A stretch of DNA of 64,000 nt, taken from Hsuehochloa calcarea. Its lineage: Eukaryota > Streptophyta > Magnoliopsida > Poales > Poaceae. The notes below the pieces were generated by a model. It searched no databases, was not told where the DNA came from, and saw only the letters and a list, made by a program, of their open reading frames with translations. Below, in pieces: positions 45,901 through 59,002 of this stretch; the stretch's first letter is position 1; each line of letters opens with the position of its first letter. The position numbers and the translations under genes are program-made. Location: contig CM070604.1 in NCBI GenBank assembly GCA_036346395.1, positions 39,893,662-39,957,661 on the forward strand, written 5' to 3'.

Positions 45901-48900
45901 AAGTTTTGTACTGTTCACATGCAGAGCCTAGGAAAATCACCATCAGTAAAATTAGGAGGGTTTTTTTGCACCCATTTTATCTATCAAAAATTTATTGATT
46001 GATGCTTCCAACCCCTAATAAACAATGAGGAAACTAATGCTTCGAGATCCTGCTAACCCTACAGGGTCATTCAAGGTGCGTATGTGCATCCATCTTATCT
46101 AACACTAACAGTATGCAATGCAAAGGTGGTCTTTCTAAGTAGGCCTCTCTTTGAATTATACCAAATCACATACACAATACATCCTGCAAGCCCATCTGAG
46201 GTGCTTGACACTACGTGCTAAGTATGAAGTACCAAATGAAGCCTAAGTCTAACCACTAATCCGGAAAGAAAATTGAAGTAAGAACAGTGAGCTTTCACCT
46301 ATTACCCACCCGTATCAGCCGAGCAATTTATTTCGTTGATGTTGCTGCTTTAGTTAATGCAACAGGAGAGTAAGATATAGCCACATCATAGTACATTTTT
46401 GGCATTAGTTTCTTCTTTCTAGTCATGAAACTTGCTTGAACCTATTAGATCCAGATTCATAATACTAAGTCCTTCAAAACATTAGATTGACATATGAACA
46501 TCTAAACATAAAAAAGGACTAGATTTAGCAATCAAATAATTATGTCATTGCTGTGATGCTTACAACTGGCATACTATTGCAAACATTTCCATACATTCAT
46601 ATTACTAGAAGAAATCAGAAGATGTAGTATTATGTGCACTTACCTCTAAAGCCTTTTCTGCTTCACTCTCAATCCAAGCAATGGCATGATCAGAAGTGGT
46701 ACTGCATGATAGCACAATATGCTCAAATCGACCTTCCACTGGAATAGCAGTTCTAACCTCAGGTGGGAATCTTCCACATCTACAGATGTGCAGTAATGTA
46801 GTTATTCTCAATGTGGCAAAGATCCATATTATAATCACCACATATGAAGACACAAATTTCGCTGGTAATACATGTATTATGCAGACATCAATAGTAGGTA
46901 CTGACATGAATCATTTTTTCTATGATAAAAGCAACGACCTATATCATCTGATTATGTCTAACTAATGTGACAAGACAGATCGTCACCGTTGTCAAATCAA
47001 TTTTGAAATATCCTATGTGTGCTATGCTTCTGTATTCTATACCTTCTTTTTCTTATATTTCTATTTCACTTTTTTTCTTGTCACTGAAGGAAAAACTACA
47101 CAAAAGGAAGTTGAGAGAAATCTGGCTATGTTTTGTCTAATCAAACAACATAAAACCATACATCAATTTTGATGTATTCCTCATTAGCTGTCAAAATACA
47201 TGTAGTGAATGAGAATATTGATGGCTGGAGCTTCCTTGCTCTAAAGCACAAACAGACTGAAGCTTTGTTGCTTGCTTTTTCAAAACACCATGATGACTGA
47301 ATCCTTTCTTAAAGCATGAAAAAGGCTGAAGTGTGAACAAGCACACAGCCTGAAGCTTCCTTGTACTAGACGGGCATGAATAACAGGTTATTGTTTATTG
47401 TTTATAGCATAAACATAGCGACATGACTTAAAGTAATAACTAGTAGCTAACAAGCTACTATAAAAAGCACAAATTACCTGCAAAATTTCCTCTCGACGAT
47501 ATGATACATTCTTCCAGGAGCATATAGCCTTCTAGGATCTTTAAACTTTTTCTTGTCTTGTTTAAATGTATCTCTCAAGCAAATGAGGAATAACAAGCAG
47601 GGCAAGCTGTCCAAAGCATAAAGACCTGGTGAAAAATTCAACCACTGCATGGCATTTTTTTACTGAAAGAAAATAGAACTATCGGATGCAGTTGGAGAAA
47701 GTGAATGGGGACAAATTACCATAATATAGAACCAAAAATGTACTCCAGTGGTGTTGGCGTTCTTGGTAAAAAGTCATCCTGGCAAAGACACTGTACAGTG
47801 AGAGAATGAACTTGAAAAGAGATAATAATGTAATTAGTACCATAGATGGTAAATTTTAACATTTAAATGAGAGCATAGGATTAGTTGAGTTCATGAGCTA
47901 TTCACTTATACAGCATCAAACAAGATCACATTAGTATAGTTGCACAGGCAGAACCATCAATGAACATATAGCAGTGGCACAAGTTACAGCACCACAAATA
48001 CCATACTACACGGTGAGGAGCATTATCCAAGTTTCTTCGAAAATACACCTTCTACCAAATAGAACTTGACATGCTGAATCCATTGAATTCACCCAACAAC
48101 ATGGCAAGCAGGTCACGGATTGCTACCTTGCTTAGTTGCTTCTTGAATCAAACATGGCATCATCAGCCGGTATCAACAAACCTCCTATAAACTACCTTCC
48201 TTCATAGCACAACTCCAGCTACATGGTTCCTACCGTTCTGCACAATCAAACTAGTTCACCTTTCACAGACATTCCAATCACGCCACAAGCAAAGCACATT
48301 TGACCAAATTGCTCCCCCTCCTCTCACCCCAACCATTCCAGTAGGCAAATTATTATAAGGCTGACTCAACAGCTAATATTTCACAACAGCAGCCCGTACC
48401 TGCAGCACGACGGAGTTGATCACGTCGGCGTACTTGACGGCGAGGTTGAGCGACATGCAGCGTGCCGGCGCGAGCGCGTAGCACTTTATGTGGCTCCTGG
48501 GTATGTTCCCGAACTCCCTCCGGTTGTTCACCACCAGCACCGTCATGAGCGCGGTGATGCCGGAGCCCAGCGAGTGCCCCGCGAACACGAGCTTGTACTC
48601 GGGCCCGTGCTGCCGCAGCAGCTCCCGCAGCAGCTCCGTCTCCCTCTCCAGTATGAACTTGGCCGCCTTGAGCAGCCCGTGGTGCACGTACCCACCGTCG
48701 AACATCTGCATCCCGAGCTTGTTGTCCATCAAGACCTGCAAGAAGTCGACCCACCCCTTCAAATCCCGGCACATTCCTGCGCAATTCTCGGTTCTTGGAA
48801 TCGGGGATCGCTTACGGTACAGGACCTTGTAGTCGGCGTTGCGGACGAGGTTGAGGCCGCGGACGGCGAGGATGACCTCCTTGTGGCGATGGTCGACGTA

Positions 48901-49194
48901 GACGATGTAGGGCGGGCAGGCGGTGCCTACGTCGTTGTAGGTGGCCCGCTTGACGACGCAACTGGGGTCGATGTCGGCGTAGCCGCGGCCGGGCGGCGCA
49001 AACTTGGGGTTGGAGAGGTCCGTCTCGTAGATGGCGAGGATGACGCGGCAGATGCGCGGGATGGGCTCGAAGTCGGCGGGCGCAGCCGGCGGCCAGGTCT
49101 CGCTGTCGTAGGCGCCGATGTAGGTGAGCCGCTTCCACGCCCACCGCGTGCACCCCAGGCACACCACGCACTCCAGCCCGCACGACACCGACAT
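42965..49194 (-). CDS. Class-3 lipase (mono-/diacylglycerol lipase-like), calmodulin-binding lipase family
   Basis: An alpha/beta-hydrolase predicted to hydrolyse acylglycerols. Exons (minus): 49194-48400, 47778-47720, 47606-47478, 46779-46644, 43291-42965; all junctions GT..AG with matching phase. The start MSVSCGLECVVCLGCTRWAW is Cys-rich, as in plant class-3 lipases with an N-terminal lipase extension. The nucleophile elbow is GHSLGSG (Ser208 of the unspliced count). Later exons give DDFLPRTPTPLEYIFGSIL, CLPCLLFLICLRDTFKQDKK, APGRMYHIVERKFCRCGRFP and SCSTTSDHAIAWIESEAEKA. The last exon is an acidic tail with SWDELMDKLFTRDEDGKLLV. Within exon 1, about 90 nt (near 48736-48825) encode residues absent from remembered homologues and are bounded by AAG|GT and TTGCAG|GT, so a small in-frame intron is likely; the product would be about 451 rather than 481 aa. 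Intron 4 (3352 bp) holds a retrotransposon. Confidence 0.9.
43456..45507 (+). mobile_element. Short non-autonomous LTR retrotransposon in lipase intron 4
   Basis: The 5' LTR (about 43456-44152) and 3' LTR (about 45090-45507, internally shortened) share 'tgttatttagatttactt', 'attaatctagtctccctccc', 'cttcttc.ggtagtg' and the end 'aggttcatgaca'. A copia-like primer-binding site TGGTATTATAGC follows the 5' LTR (44155-44166). The ~0.9 kb interior encodes no gag or pol. It lies in sense opposite to the lipase gene. Target duplication not found. Start coordinates are approximate. Confidence 0.72.
44141..44337 (+). repeat. 99-bp tandem duplication of LTR end plus PBS
   Basis: The block from 'aacttaggttcatgacatttgg' through 'ccatcaaacctaccaccga' occurs twice in a row (PBS core at 44155-44166 and 44254-44265), differing at a few bases. 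Confidence 0.85.
45508..46643 (-). other. Remainder of lipase intron 4
   Basis: AT-rich, no motif or second element recognised. Confidence 0.6.
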
Positions 49195-49405
49195 GGCCGG
49201 CCCCGCGCCTTGGTGCGACCTCAGAGGCGGAGGTGGTGGGCTTGGTTCGGTTTTGGTGGGGTGGCTGCGCTGCGCTGCTGGTTCTTGTGGTCGTCTTCCT
49301 CCGGCTGCTGTTGTTTTGGTCTCGATTTCGGTCGTTTTTTCCTCTGTTCTTTAGATTTCTTGTCTGGTTTCTTCCGGAAACCACGGCTGCAGTGGTGGGG
49401 GCAGA

Positions 49406-50119
49406 GTGACGCGCTGTGCTGTCAAGTGTGCTGTTCGCTGCCTTCGGCGCACATGGGCCCACTTTCCGCCATGTGCTTTCCGCCCTCCGCGGGAGGATCG
49501 ACGTTTCGACGACCGTCAAGGATGGTCTAAACACTTATTACAAGATAACGACAGTTATCCATCTCTCCTGAGAATTTCGAACTTCGAATTTCGAATTCAT
49601 CTCCCCGTGCACGTAACGCAGTGCACTGTACCTGATCGAGACGTAATGCTTTACGTGGATATCATAGTGACGGCCTGTGTTGTGCGTTCGACGGCCGTCG
49701 AGGATGGTCTAAACACTATAAGATGATGATAATTATCGATCTGTCCTGATAAATTCGAATTTTAGACCATAAGATGATGACAATTATCGATCTGTCCTGA
49801 CAAATTCGAATTCATTTTCCTGTGCACGTAATGCAGTTCGTTGTGCCGGGTTGAGACGTAATGCTCGTGCAGTTCGCTGTACATGGTCGAGACGTAATGC
49901 TTTGTGTGGATATCATAGTGACGCGTTGTACTGTTAAGTGTGTGCGTTTTCCGCCATGTGCTTTTCAACGCGGCCGACGTTCGACGACCATCGGGATGCT
50001 CTAAACACGATAAGATGATGACGATTATCGATCTGTCCTGAAAAATTCGAATTCCTTTTCCCGTGCACGTAATGCAGTGCACTGTACCCGGTCGAGACGT
50101 AATGCTTTGTGTGGGTATC
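49406..50119. repeat. Three ~250-bp tandem repeats upstream of the lipase gene
   Basis: Units start at 49406, 49668 and 49919 with 'gtgacgc..tgt.ctgt..agtg'. Each contains 'gatggtctaaacac', 'aagatgatga.aattatcgat', 'ctgtcctga.aaattcgaatt', 'cgtgcacgtaa.gcagt' and 'gagacgtaatgcttt.tgtgg'. Unit 2 has an extra internal duplication. The array begins about 210 bp upstream of the lipase ATG, so it covers the proximal promoter region of that gene. Confidence 0.85.
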
Positions 50120-52900
50120 ACCTGTAGATTATCGTAATCTTAGTTTGTTAAATAATTAGCAATATTACCGTGGTGTTTGTAAAAATCCTTGTTTTTTTTC
50201 GAAAAGTTCAGCTGACTGTCAGGTCAAAGGTGGTCTGACCGGCCCTCTTGGCTATTGGACTGGATTGGGCTGGCGGTAAGACCAATCGAAAATGAAAAAT
50301 GTGAATTTTTTAAATCGGCAAAAAAAATCACGTCTGTCGAAAAGTGAGAGGATGCGTTTGCACTTGATCTCATTGAAAATTGAGTTTCGAGGAAAAACTG
50401 GATAGAATTTAACATTTTCAGAGAGAGGGCAAGTCCTAAAGGTCCGACCACCATTGGTTAAGCGGTCATACCGATGGAGCGGCTTTGACCGGCCAGTGGC
50501 GGTCATACCGATGCTTTGGCGATCGACCCACCGTGGACGGCGGTCTAACCAGCCAAAGTGTGTTCATGCGTCGGGAAAGCCATGAATTTCGTGGAATTGG
50601 TCAGAGTCATGGGTTTCAGTGCATAGGTGTTGCATAATGCATGTGTTGACTAACGTGGGTCAAATTACGAAGAACTTGTGCCTGGAATCGATTTCTTAGT
50701 CTATTGTTGTGCGGATGGTTTGGAGTCAACGATGGTCAACAACGAGGATGATCGACACTAGAATAGGAGAGCTAAAGTCCAGAACGATCAAGGATATCAG
50801 GTGAAGTGGCTGGACTCAAGCATGTCGCAAGATTAACAAGAATAACCGAACAGGAAATTCAGTGTGACTGGTTGCATCAAATGGCTTGGGGTCGGTGTAA
50901 GTGTTATAGTGGTTCCGGGGGGAGTCGGATGGGAGAGACTTGTCAATATGAAGAGAGTCGTTGATCAACCTACATGTGGTGAAGCATGAGATTGCTTCAC
51001 GACGATTGAACTCGATCTTTGGAGAAATATCGAGAATATGTATTTTGATATCTTTGTAAAAATACTAGGTTGTAACCTTGGAGAAACCGTAGAGCAAGAC
51101 GGCACAAGGAGATATGGTTTAGGTCAAAAGAAGATGAAGACCACAAATAGACGGATTTGGGAGACCCGCTTAGTCATCAACTTTGAGAAACGTGCATGAG
51201 TGTAGACCCATTTGTGTATGGGCTTAACGGGCGTCTGATAAGGTTTTCCCTCTAGACTTAGCCTCCACTATAAAAGGAAGAGGAGCGGGATTTGCACCTT
51301 GAACCCTTCCAAGAAAATTCTCTAATTTGTGATTCGGGGAAAGTGGAAATAGATGAGGGTAGGGTCTGAGAGAAATTGATTGATTGAGTGCTCAAATGTT
51401 GAACTTTTGTCCTCTGCGGTGGAGAGATTGTAAACCAATAATCTCTTAAATCAATCAAAGAAAGATTTTCGCCAAGATGAGTTCTCTCTTATTCTTACTC
51501 TCTCTTTTATGCCTTTTGGGATTTTATGTGTTTCTTTGGCTTTATTTGGGTCTTTTGATGTGATCTAGCTTGTTAGGACATATGAGAATCCATCTAGGGT
51601 CGTCTTGACCATCATCCACCCATGAGCAAGTTTTTGGATCAAAGATTGAATTACCTCGGCTCTTGTGCCTTCTTGTCCCCATCGAAGAAATTTGTTGAAC
51701 CTTGGCTTCGATTGTCCTGATCGTCGATCGTAATAGGCCGTTCGAGTTCCACTCGTTCTACGCGAGGTTGCTACGCCAACTTCTACGACTCTCTTGGCTA
51801 ACAACCACAAGGCAAATAACCTCCTTTATGCTAGATTTGGTATTTGGTAGACAGGATTATGATAGGATTTATCACCTTGAGACCACGTATGAGATTTGGC
51901 ACACTCTTGAGACTTATCATGAGGGCTCTTCCTAAATCAAGCAAGTACGCCAAACGGTATTCAAACGAGAATACAACAAATTCGAGATATGTCCTGGAGA
52001 GAGCATCCATGACGTGTTTACTCGCTTCAACAAGATTCTCAACCAATTGAGAGCGGTTGACATTAAATATTCTCAATATGATAATACAACCCATCTCCTC
52101 GCTGCCATCAACACCAAGGAGTAGGAGGTGAAAGTCATCTGCTTTGATAAACATGTGTGAGTATAGATCCATTTGTGTTGGGGTTTAACGAATGCTCGAT
52201 AAGGTTTTGTCTTTAGACCTAGCCTCCACTATAAAAGGCTAGAGCACAGGATTTGCACTCAACTCTCTCAAGTATAGAAACCCTAATATGTGATTTGGAG
52301 AAAGTGGATATAGAGGAGACTAGAGTTTGAGGGAGATGGATTGATTGAGTGCTCGAGTGTTGAGCTTTTGTTCTCCATAGTATAGTGTCGATAAACCAAC
52401 AATTTCTTGAATCAATCAAAGCAAGATTTCCCACAAGATGAGTTATATCTTGTTTTTGCTCTCTCTTCGATGTATTTGGGATTTTGTGTGTTTCCTTGGT
52501 TTTCCTTGGGTATTTTGCTTTGATTCAGCTTGCTAGGACCTGTGGGAATTGATATAAGGTCATCTTGATCATCTTTCACATATAAGTAAGTTTTTGGATC
52601 AAAGTTTGAATTTCCTTAGTTCTTATGCTTTCTTGTTCTCATCCAAGAAATTCATTGAAACTTAGCTTCGATCGTCTCGATCGTCAATTGCAATAGGTTA
52701 CTGACCTTTTTGATGAGCTATGGTTGAAATATCGGAATATTTGAATCTTAGAATCAAAAGTTAAGTCGATTTAAGATCATCGCGGACTGTTGTCCCTGCA
52801 GCCGACGGTCAGACCAACCATGTCTTGCAGGTCAGACCGGAAAGGTGGGTTTGGCCTCGGGGATTTTCGGTTTTAACGCATGACTTCTGTTGTGTTTGTG
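50120..52900 (+). mobile_element. Decayed copia retrotransposon remnant with direct repeats
   Basis: 51187-51740 and 52143-52700 are direct repeats of about 555 bp, each with a TATA box (cactataaaagg at 51267 and 52228) and 'gattgattgagtgctc'. Between them is a plus-strand gag fragment. GGTCTGACCGG/GGTCAGACCGG-type palindromic motifs are scattered at 50220-50560 and 52800-52850, as in grass copia LTRs. Boundaries are uncertain. Confidence 0.6.
51702..52149 (+). pseudogene. Copia gag (UBN2) fragment
   Basis: The frame reads TTRQITSFMLDLVFGRQDYD, then RIYHLETTYEIWHTLETYHE, a stop TAA at 51933-51935 (replacing Gln), then IKQVRQTVFKREYNKFEICP, GESIHDVFTRFNKILNQLRA and a TAG in place of a conserved Trp. 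This is the UBN2 gag domain with two nonsense changes and no knuckle. Confidence 0.8.
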
Positions 52901-53920
52901 TTTTTGATCCTAATAGCGTCCATAGCTACTGAAGTGAAAACTAAAATTTAGAAAAAAAAAATCCCAACGATTCAAGCGAAGCTTGAGCTTCTCCCGGAAG
53001 CGTTTCATCTATAAGCGTCGCTACAGGTTTTTTTTTGTGTAAACAGCCGCGGATCACTACAGTATCTTGTCGTCTTTCTTCCTTGCATTTTACTGTTCTG
53101 GCTGTGCATCCGTCTTTTCTTCGCCATCGTAAGGATGGGTTCTGATCCTCTATTGTAACACAGAAGAGCACTCTATTAATCCTAATACGTGAGCAAGTGA
53201 ACTGCACTCTGTCCCTACCTATCCGGATTCAAGAATCTAGTAACATTTCAAAACCACGAATGTACGGTATCGCTGTTATCAGTCGAATGGTTCTCCTGTC
53301 TGCTTCAGAATTTTGATCATGTAAATGTCAGGGGCAGACATTGTTTTGATCTTTAAAAAACAGTTGAAGCAGCTGGAGGTAAACAGAGATTAGGTGGATG
53401 CTTATGACGGCTAATTACCCTTGCAAGCTCGGAGCATGCTGCTTTGACCCGGATTTAGGGCTACTAGTACTTTATTATCATTTGATCCAGTAAGCGTGAA
53501 ACCAACTGAAGAACATGCCCCAATGGTGCGGCTCTAGCCTCCGCCATGGTCAGACACAGTTGGCGAATGCCTCTTCCGGCACCGGATTAGGATCCTCTGT
53601 ATGAGAGCGGTAAATGCAGAGGATAAACAATACTCTACGTAGAAGTGTCTCTCAATCATCCGATTAAAATTCAATGGTTCAAATCAAATGCTACAGTGTC
53701 TGCACCACAGTACAATTTCTTTCATGCAGTAAAAAATCGGAGCACCGTGTTGCAGTAAAAATGACACAATATCATACAATAACAAACTCATATTAGTGTA
53801 CGCATAGTACCCTCTGCAGTACTGCATGTAATACGAATCCTCCGGCACCAGCGTGTCAACGATGATAGGCGGCTCTCACTTGCATGCATATGGAGACAAG
53901 AGGCAATAGAGTAAAATGAC
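52901..53920. other. Intergenic DNA
   Basis: No gene or repeat recognised. Confidence 0.5.
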
Positions 53921-54154
53921 TTTTTTTTTTGAAAACCGGCAAGAGGGGTTGCTCGTTATATTAATAGAGGAAGTGTGGAACCAGAGTCGAAAAGTACAAA
54001 TTAAAAATGATTGAAAAGCCCAGAACAATTGCCCCCACTAGGAACCAAGTTCTACCCTTCTCTGTAATCTTTGATAGGAGTTCCAACGGTGCGGTGGCTT
54101 TGTTGTTGAAGATTCTTGTATTTCGTTCCTTCCAGATCTCCCAAACAATTAGGA

Positions 54155-57100
54155 TCAGGGTCGTGGTCGTGGCTCTCCTGGGGAGCCTTTCGTCTCTGCT
54201 ACGTTAGACCACCAATCCAAGATATTCGTGATAGGAGACCATAGGGATGACTGTAGACTATCAGTTCCTACCCAGTCCGCCATGTGTTTCCATATTCTTG
54301 CAAAGAAGCGACACTGGGCGAAAAGATGTATGTCCGATTCCGGAGTGTATCTACATAGGGGGCAAAAGCGTTGGTTTGGCCACCCATAGCTTCCAATATG
54401 TCTGAGGTCTATAGCTTGTTTTGGATTGCCAACCATGCGAAGAATTTGCACTTTGGGGGCGTGGGTTTTCCAAATTATTCTTTTGAAATTTGTCGCAATT
54501 GAACCTAGGAATTGTAGTGCGTAGGTGGATTTTGAAGAGTAGGTTCCTTCCGGAGTTGGCTTCCATGATATCTTGTCCAGGGTGCCATGTATCAGGTGGA
54601 TTTGGTTGGTTCTGGTCCAAAGTCCCACGAATTGTTGGATGTGTTAGATTGTCAATCCCCTCATAATGTTTATGTTCTACACCCAACATCCGTTCTGTAA
54701 TGCCGAGTCCACTGTCTGATTTTTCTTTTTTGAGATTTCGAAGATCTTGGGGGCTAGATCTTTGGGTGCCTCTCCTCCCAACTAGGCTAAGTACCAAAAA
54801 TTTGTCATCTTACCATCCCCGATGGACATCCTAGTTGCCGCTACAAAAAGGCTTCGGTCCGCGTCGTCGCAAGGGATTTCCATGCCGACCCAAGGTTTGG
54901 ACTGATCCTTCCAGTTTTGCCAGAGTCAACAAAGTCTGAGTGCCGAGGAGAATTGCGGAAGGCTGAGGACGCATAGGCCGCCAAGCTGGGTTGGGCGTCA
55001 CATTTTGTCCTAGTTAATTTTACACTTGCCACCCGTGTAATTTTCGTGGTCGGCCCATAGGAAACAACACCTGATTCGGTCCAGGGCACGGAGGACCGTC
55101 TTGGGAGTTTTGAAGTCCGTGAGGTAATAAATTGGAATCTAGGTGAGAACAGATTTAACCAGGATGGCCCGGCCCGCTGGGGCCAGGAAGCACCCCTGCC
55201 AACCTGCCAACGCTCCCCCAACTTTCTCCAGAAGCTGCTGGTAATCCACCCTGCGTAGTCTTCTGTAGGTGAGCGATAATCCGAGATATTTGATAGGGAG
55301 GGTCTATTGGATTGCAGGGAAGTATTGGAGGACAATGTTTAGGTCTATGTGGTCTCAACTTATTGGGAGCACCGTTCTCTTTTGAAAGTTGGTATGTAGG
55401 CCAAAGGCATTCCCAAAATTTAGGATAATCTGGGTGGTTGTGTAGATTTTGCTTGCGCTTGGGTTGATGAATATGGTCGCATCGTCCGCATAGATGGAGG
55501 TTCTGTGCCTGGCAAAGTGGTCTCTCATGCGTGCAAGGAAACTCATGTCTGTTTCTACCTCTAGAAGACATTAGATGGGGTCGATGGCCAGTATAAAGAG
55601 GAAGGGTGAGAGGGGGTCTCCTTGCCGTAGCCCTCTCCCATGGGAGATCGCATTGCCAAGGATGTCGTTGAGGAACACTCTGGATCAGGCGGATCTTAGG
55701 AGGGCCACCACCCAGTTTGTCCATTTGTAGGGGAACCCCATTTATGAAGAAGGTCAAGAAGGTAGTCCCAACAGACCATATCGAATGCCTTTGCAATGTC
55801 TAGTTTGAGGAAACACGAGGGGGTTTTAGAGCAGTGGAGTCTTCTTATCAGGTTGCGTACATAGAGGAAGTTGTCGTGAATGCTCATTATCTTGATGAAG
55901 GCGCTTTCAGCTTGCGAGGCCAGGCTGTTCAGGAATGACGCCACCCGCAGCTCTAACGTCTTTGCAATACACTTCCCGAGGCCATGAATGAGGCTGATAG
56001 GTCTAAAGTCTTGCACTCTGTCCGCCCCTCCTTTTTTTGGAATAAGCACGATGTTTGCTGTGTTGAGTAGATGTAGATGCGACGTGCGGAGAGAGTGAAA
56101 GCTGTGGAAAACTGCCATTATGTCAGTTTTGATGGTTGACCAGCATGATTTGTAGAAATTTGAAGGAAAACCTTCCAGTCCCAGGGCTTTGTCCCCCGGT
56201 AATTGGTTTAATACGTGAAAACGTCTTGTAGATTGTGCAAATCCAACGTAGGTGGGTTAAGTATCTCCCAATTGAGGTCAGTGTCGCGGGGTGCGGGCGG
56301 GGCTAGTGTTTCTTTGAAATGCTTTTGTATTGTGTCCTCTTTCTTTGTGTGCGAGGTCGCCCAGCCAAGTCCAATTTGGAGCATTTGGATGTAATTTTTG
56401 CGTCTATGACCATTTACTTAAGATGAAAGAACTTTGTGTTTGCGTCCCTTTCTCTTAGGTTGATAATCTGGGAACTCTGATGTTTCCTGGTTTGCTCGAT
56501 CACTGCCAGCCCCATAACTCTCTTCTTTAGGTTTGCCCTCAGGACAGATTCCTGTGGTGTAGTACCTTGTACTCTTGAGCCACATCGAGCCGGAGAATCA
56601 GCTCTAAGGCCATGTGGAGTTGGAGCTTTGGTCGGGGGAAAAGGTCTCTGCTCCAGGATTTTAGTGTGGACGCAGTGGATGCGAGCTTGTGGTTTAGCCA
56701 GTGCATCAGCTCTGTGTGCAGGCAGTGGGCAAGCAAGGCTTTTTGGACCGTCTCGAGGAAACCTAACATCTTGATCCAGAAGCTTTCAAAATGAAAGATT
56801 TTTGGGCGAGCAAGGCCGGAGTTGTTAGATAACAGCAGAGGGCAGTGGTCGGAGATTGAAGAGGACAACGCTTGGAGGACATGGTTTTTTGAAGAGGGTG
56901 TCCCAGCCTTCGTTGCAGAAGACCTTGTCCAACCTGACCAGGCTTGGTCTCTAACGTTCATTGCTCCATGTGGATTTTCTGTTCTAGAGATGAATTTATG
57001 TTAGTTCACAGGTGTTAAGAGTGTTGCGAAATTGTGCCATGTGTCACGGGTTGATGTTGGAATTATTTTTGTCGTCGGAGCGGTAGATGAGGGTTAAGTC

Positions 57101-57535
57101 ACCCAAGACCAACCAGTTGGTGCCAATGGTTGGTTTTAAGGAAGTAATTTCTTGGAGAAAGGCCTGCTTGGCACTAGTTCGGGAGGGGCCATACACTATC
57201 GTTAGACGGAATGTCGAGTTGCACTCTCTTAAAGACACGGTTGCTGACAGATTGTATACCGACTGTTGCACATCCGCTACGTCAATGTACTTGTTGTTCC
57301 ACAGGAGTAGAATTCCACCCCTCGTGCCCTCGGCAGGCTTTTGAGCGAAGTTCCGCATATTATATCCCCCGAGATAGCAGGCTAGGTTTTGGTCAACATT
57401 GCTTAGCTTGGTTTCCTAAAGACAGACGAGATGACATGTTGTCGAGGTAAGGGTCTCGTGGACAGTCGCTTTTCTGGCTTTGGTGTTAAGGCCACACACA
57501 TTCCAACAGATAATGTTGATGTTTGGTCCGTTCAT
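54155..57535 (-). pseudogene. LINE ORF2: endonuclease / reverse transcriptase / zf-RVT
   Basis: ATG at 57535: MNGPNINIICWNVCGLNTKA, an early TAG in place of Gln, then GILLLWNNKYIDVADVQQSV and LTIVYGPSRTSAKQAFLQEI (AP-like endonuclease). The usual GDFN motif is GDLT. The RT part includes ANIVLIPKKGGADRVQDFRP, SCFLKLDIAKAFDMVCWDYL (motif A), DPLSPFLFILAIDPI and SIYADDATIF (catalytic YADD). The C-terminus has CPLCRYTPESDIHLFAQCRF (zf-RVT, C-x2-C..H..C). Frames change repeatedly between blocks. Confidence 0.85.
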
Positions 57536-59002
57536 TTGTAGTTGAGGTAAACATTTGAAGGTGCATCGTCGTTGTCGTCATTTTCCTTGCGCCTCTGGGT
57601 CAGCGTGGGAGGGTGGTCGTCATAGACCGAGTGGCGAGGGGATCGAAGGTGGCCGTGGTAGTTGCGGGGGTCTTTTGCTTGGAGGTTTTCCTCCACCTCC
57701 TCCTGCTGTAGTGGTTGTGGCAGAATGTGGCTCGGACCCCCTTTGGATTCTAGCGTGCCATCCACAACCCCCAGGTTCCATGGTAAGGGGTAGTGTCTGC
57801 CGCTGAGAGGAAGTCGTCGAGTGGTGCAGCGTTGTGATCCTCGACGTAGTCGAGGTGAATGATCACCCGGTGGGTGAGCCCTCGCCTCCATTTGTCCGGA
57901 AGGCAAAAACTCACTTCTGGCCTGTTTGGTTCCTCGCCTGGGTGCGTGAAGGTGATCTAGGCCACCTTTGATATCGCGCTCGGGTTGGACGTCTAGGCCC
58001 AAAGATTGAGTGTCCTCGTGTCCTCCTGACTCGCCGAGACCCCTTCAATGGTGTGCACCGAGCATTTCCTACCGACTATGCGCTCCGCAACGTTTGGTGT
58101 CCAAGCGAACACTGGTAGCCCTTTAAGACAGAGTCGGACGCGAAAGAACATCACAACACCGAAGGCATGACTCACCGACCTCCAAGGTCGCACGTGAATC
58201 TCCAAAGCTTCGTGGTGGAATTTCTTCGCGTCCCGCACTCTGTCCCTGGTTTGCTTGCTGCCGAACTTGAGAAGATAGGTCTCCGAATGGTGAAGGGAGA
58301 CGATCACGTCCTCATGATGCAGACTAAAGCGACACCGAACCGCCTCAATCACCACACTGTCATCGGCGCTGGCATCGCCCCACAGCATCCATACCACGAG
58401 AGCGGTGGCCTCCCAGTCCTGGTGGGCTCGGTCAAGCTGGGGGTAGCCATTGATGATACAGTTGTCCTCGTCTGGCCGGGTATCAAGTGTGTCGAGGAAC
58501 GTCGTGGCTGGGGCTCGTAGTTTTGGTGGAGCCGACTACCAAGGTGTCTTTGGAGAAGCTTGCTGCAGCGATGAGGATAGACAGAAGTGCTTTTCCCTGC
58601 GTCGACATTCACTTGCCTGGTGACCTGAGGTGGAGCAGAGTATATACCGAATAGGGTCACGGTGACTTGAGATTTTGTGGTGGCACGAGAGGCATCAAAA
58701 CACCTTCCTTTGGTTTTATTGAGAAAGGAGGTTGAGGAGGTTGTGTCAGTGTGTGGAGTGGCTCGATGCCCAGCTGCACGCCACCAGCAAGGCCGCTTAA
58801 CTTCCTGCCAACCCTCTGCTGCTCCAGGCCGAACGACTTTGGGGTTGAGTGAGGGCATGCCTTCTCTGACTTGGGGATACACAGCTTGCTCAAGGAAGCT
58901 TCGATGGGATGGGGTGCGTCGTGCTACTTGGATAACCCTGGGGGAGGTCTGTGGTGTTTTAATGGGCTTTGGTGGATGGGGGGCGTTGGGGTAGCCATGC
59001 AC
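57536..59002 (-). pseudogene. LINE ORF1 (DUF4283-like, with degraded zinc knuckle)
   Basis: The minus frames give RPGAAEGWQEVKRPCWWRAA, a degraded knuckle region (NKTKGRCF...), then WGDASADDSVVIEAVRCRFS, YLLKFGSKQTRDRVRDAKKF and HVRPWRSVSHAFGVVMFFRV. This block is typical of plant LINE ORF1 proteins that bind element RNA. A Pro/Arg-rich tail reaches ORF2. At least two frameshifts are needed to join the parts. Confidence 0.7.

Noticed and set aside
48490..49530. 346-codon plus-strand frame over the lipase first exon
   Set aside because: Antisense to a lipase exon with a clear GHSLGSG motif; no motif of its own.
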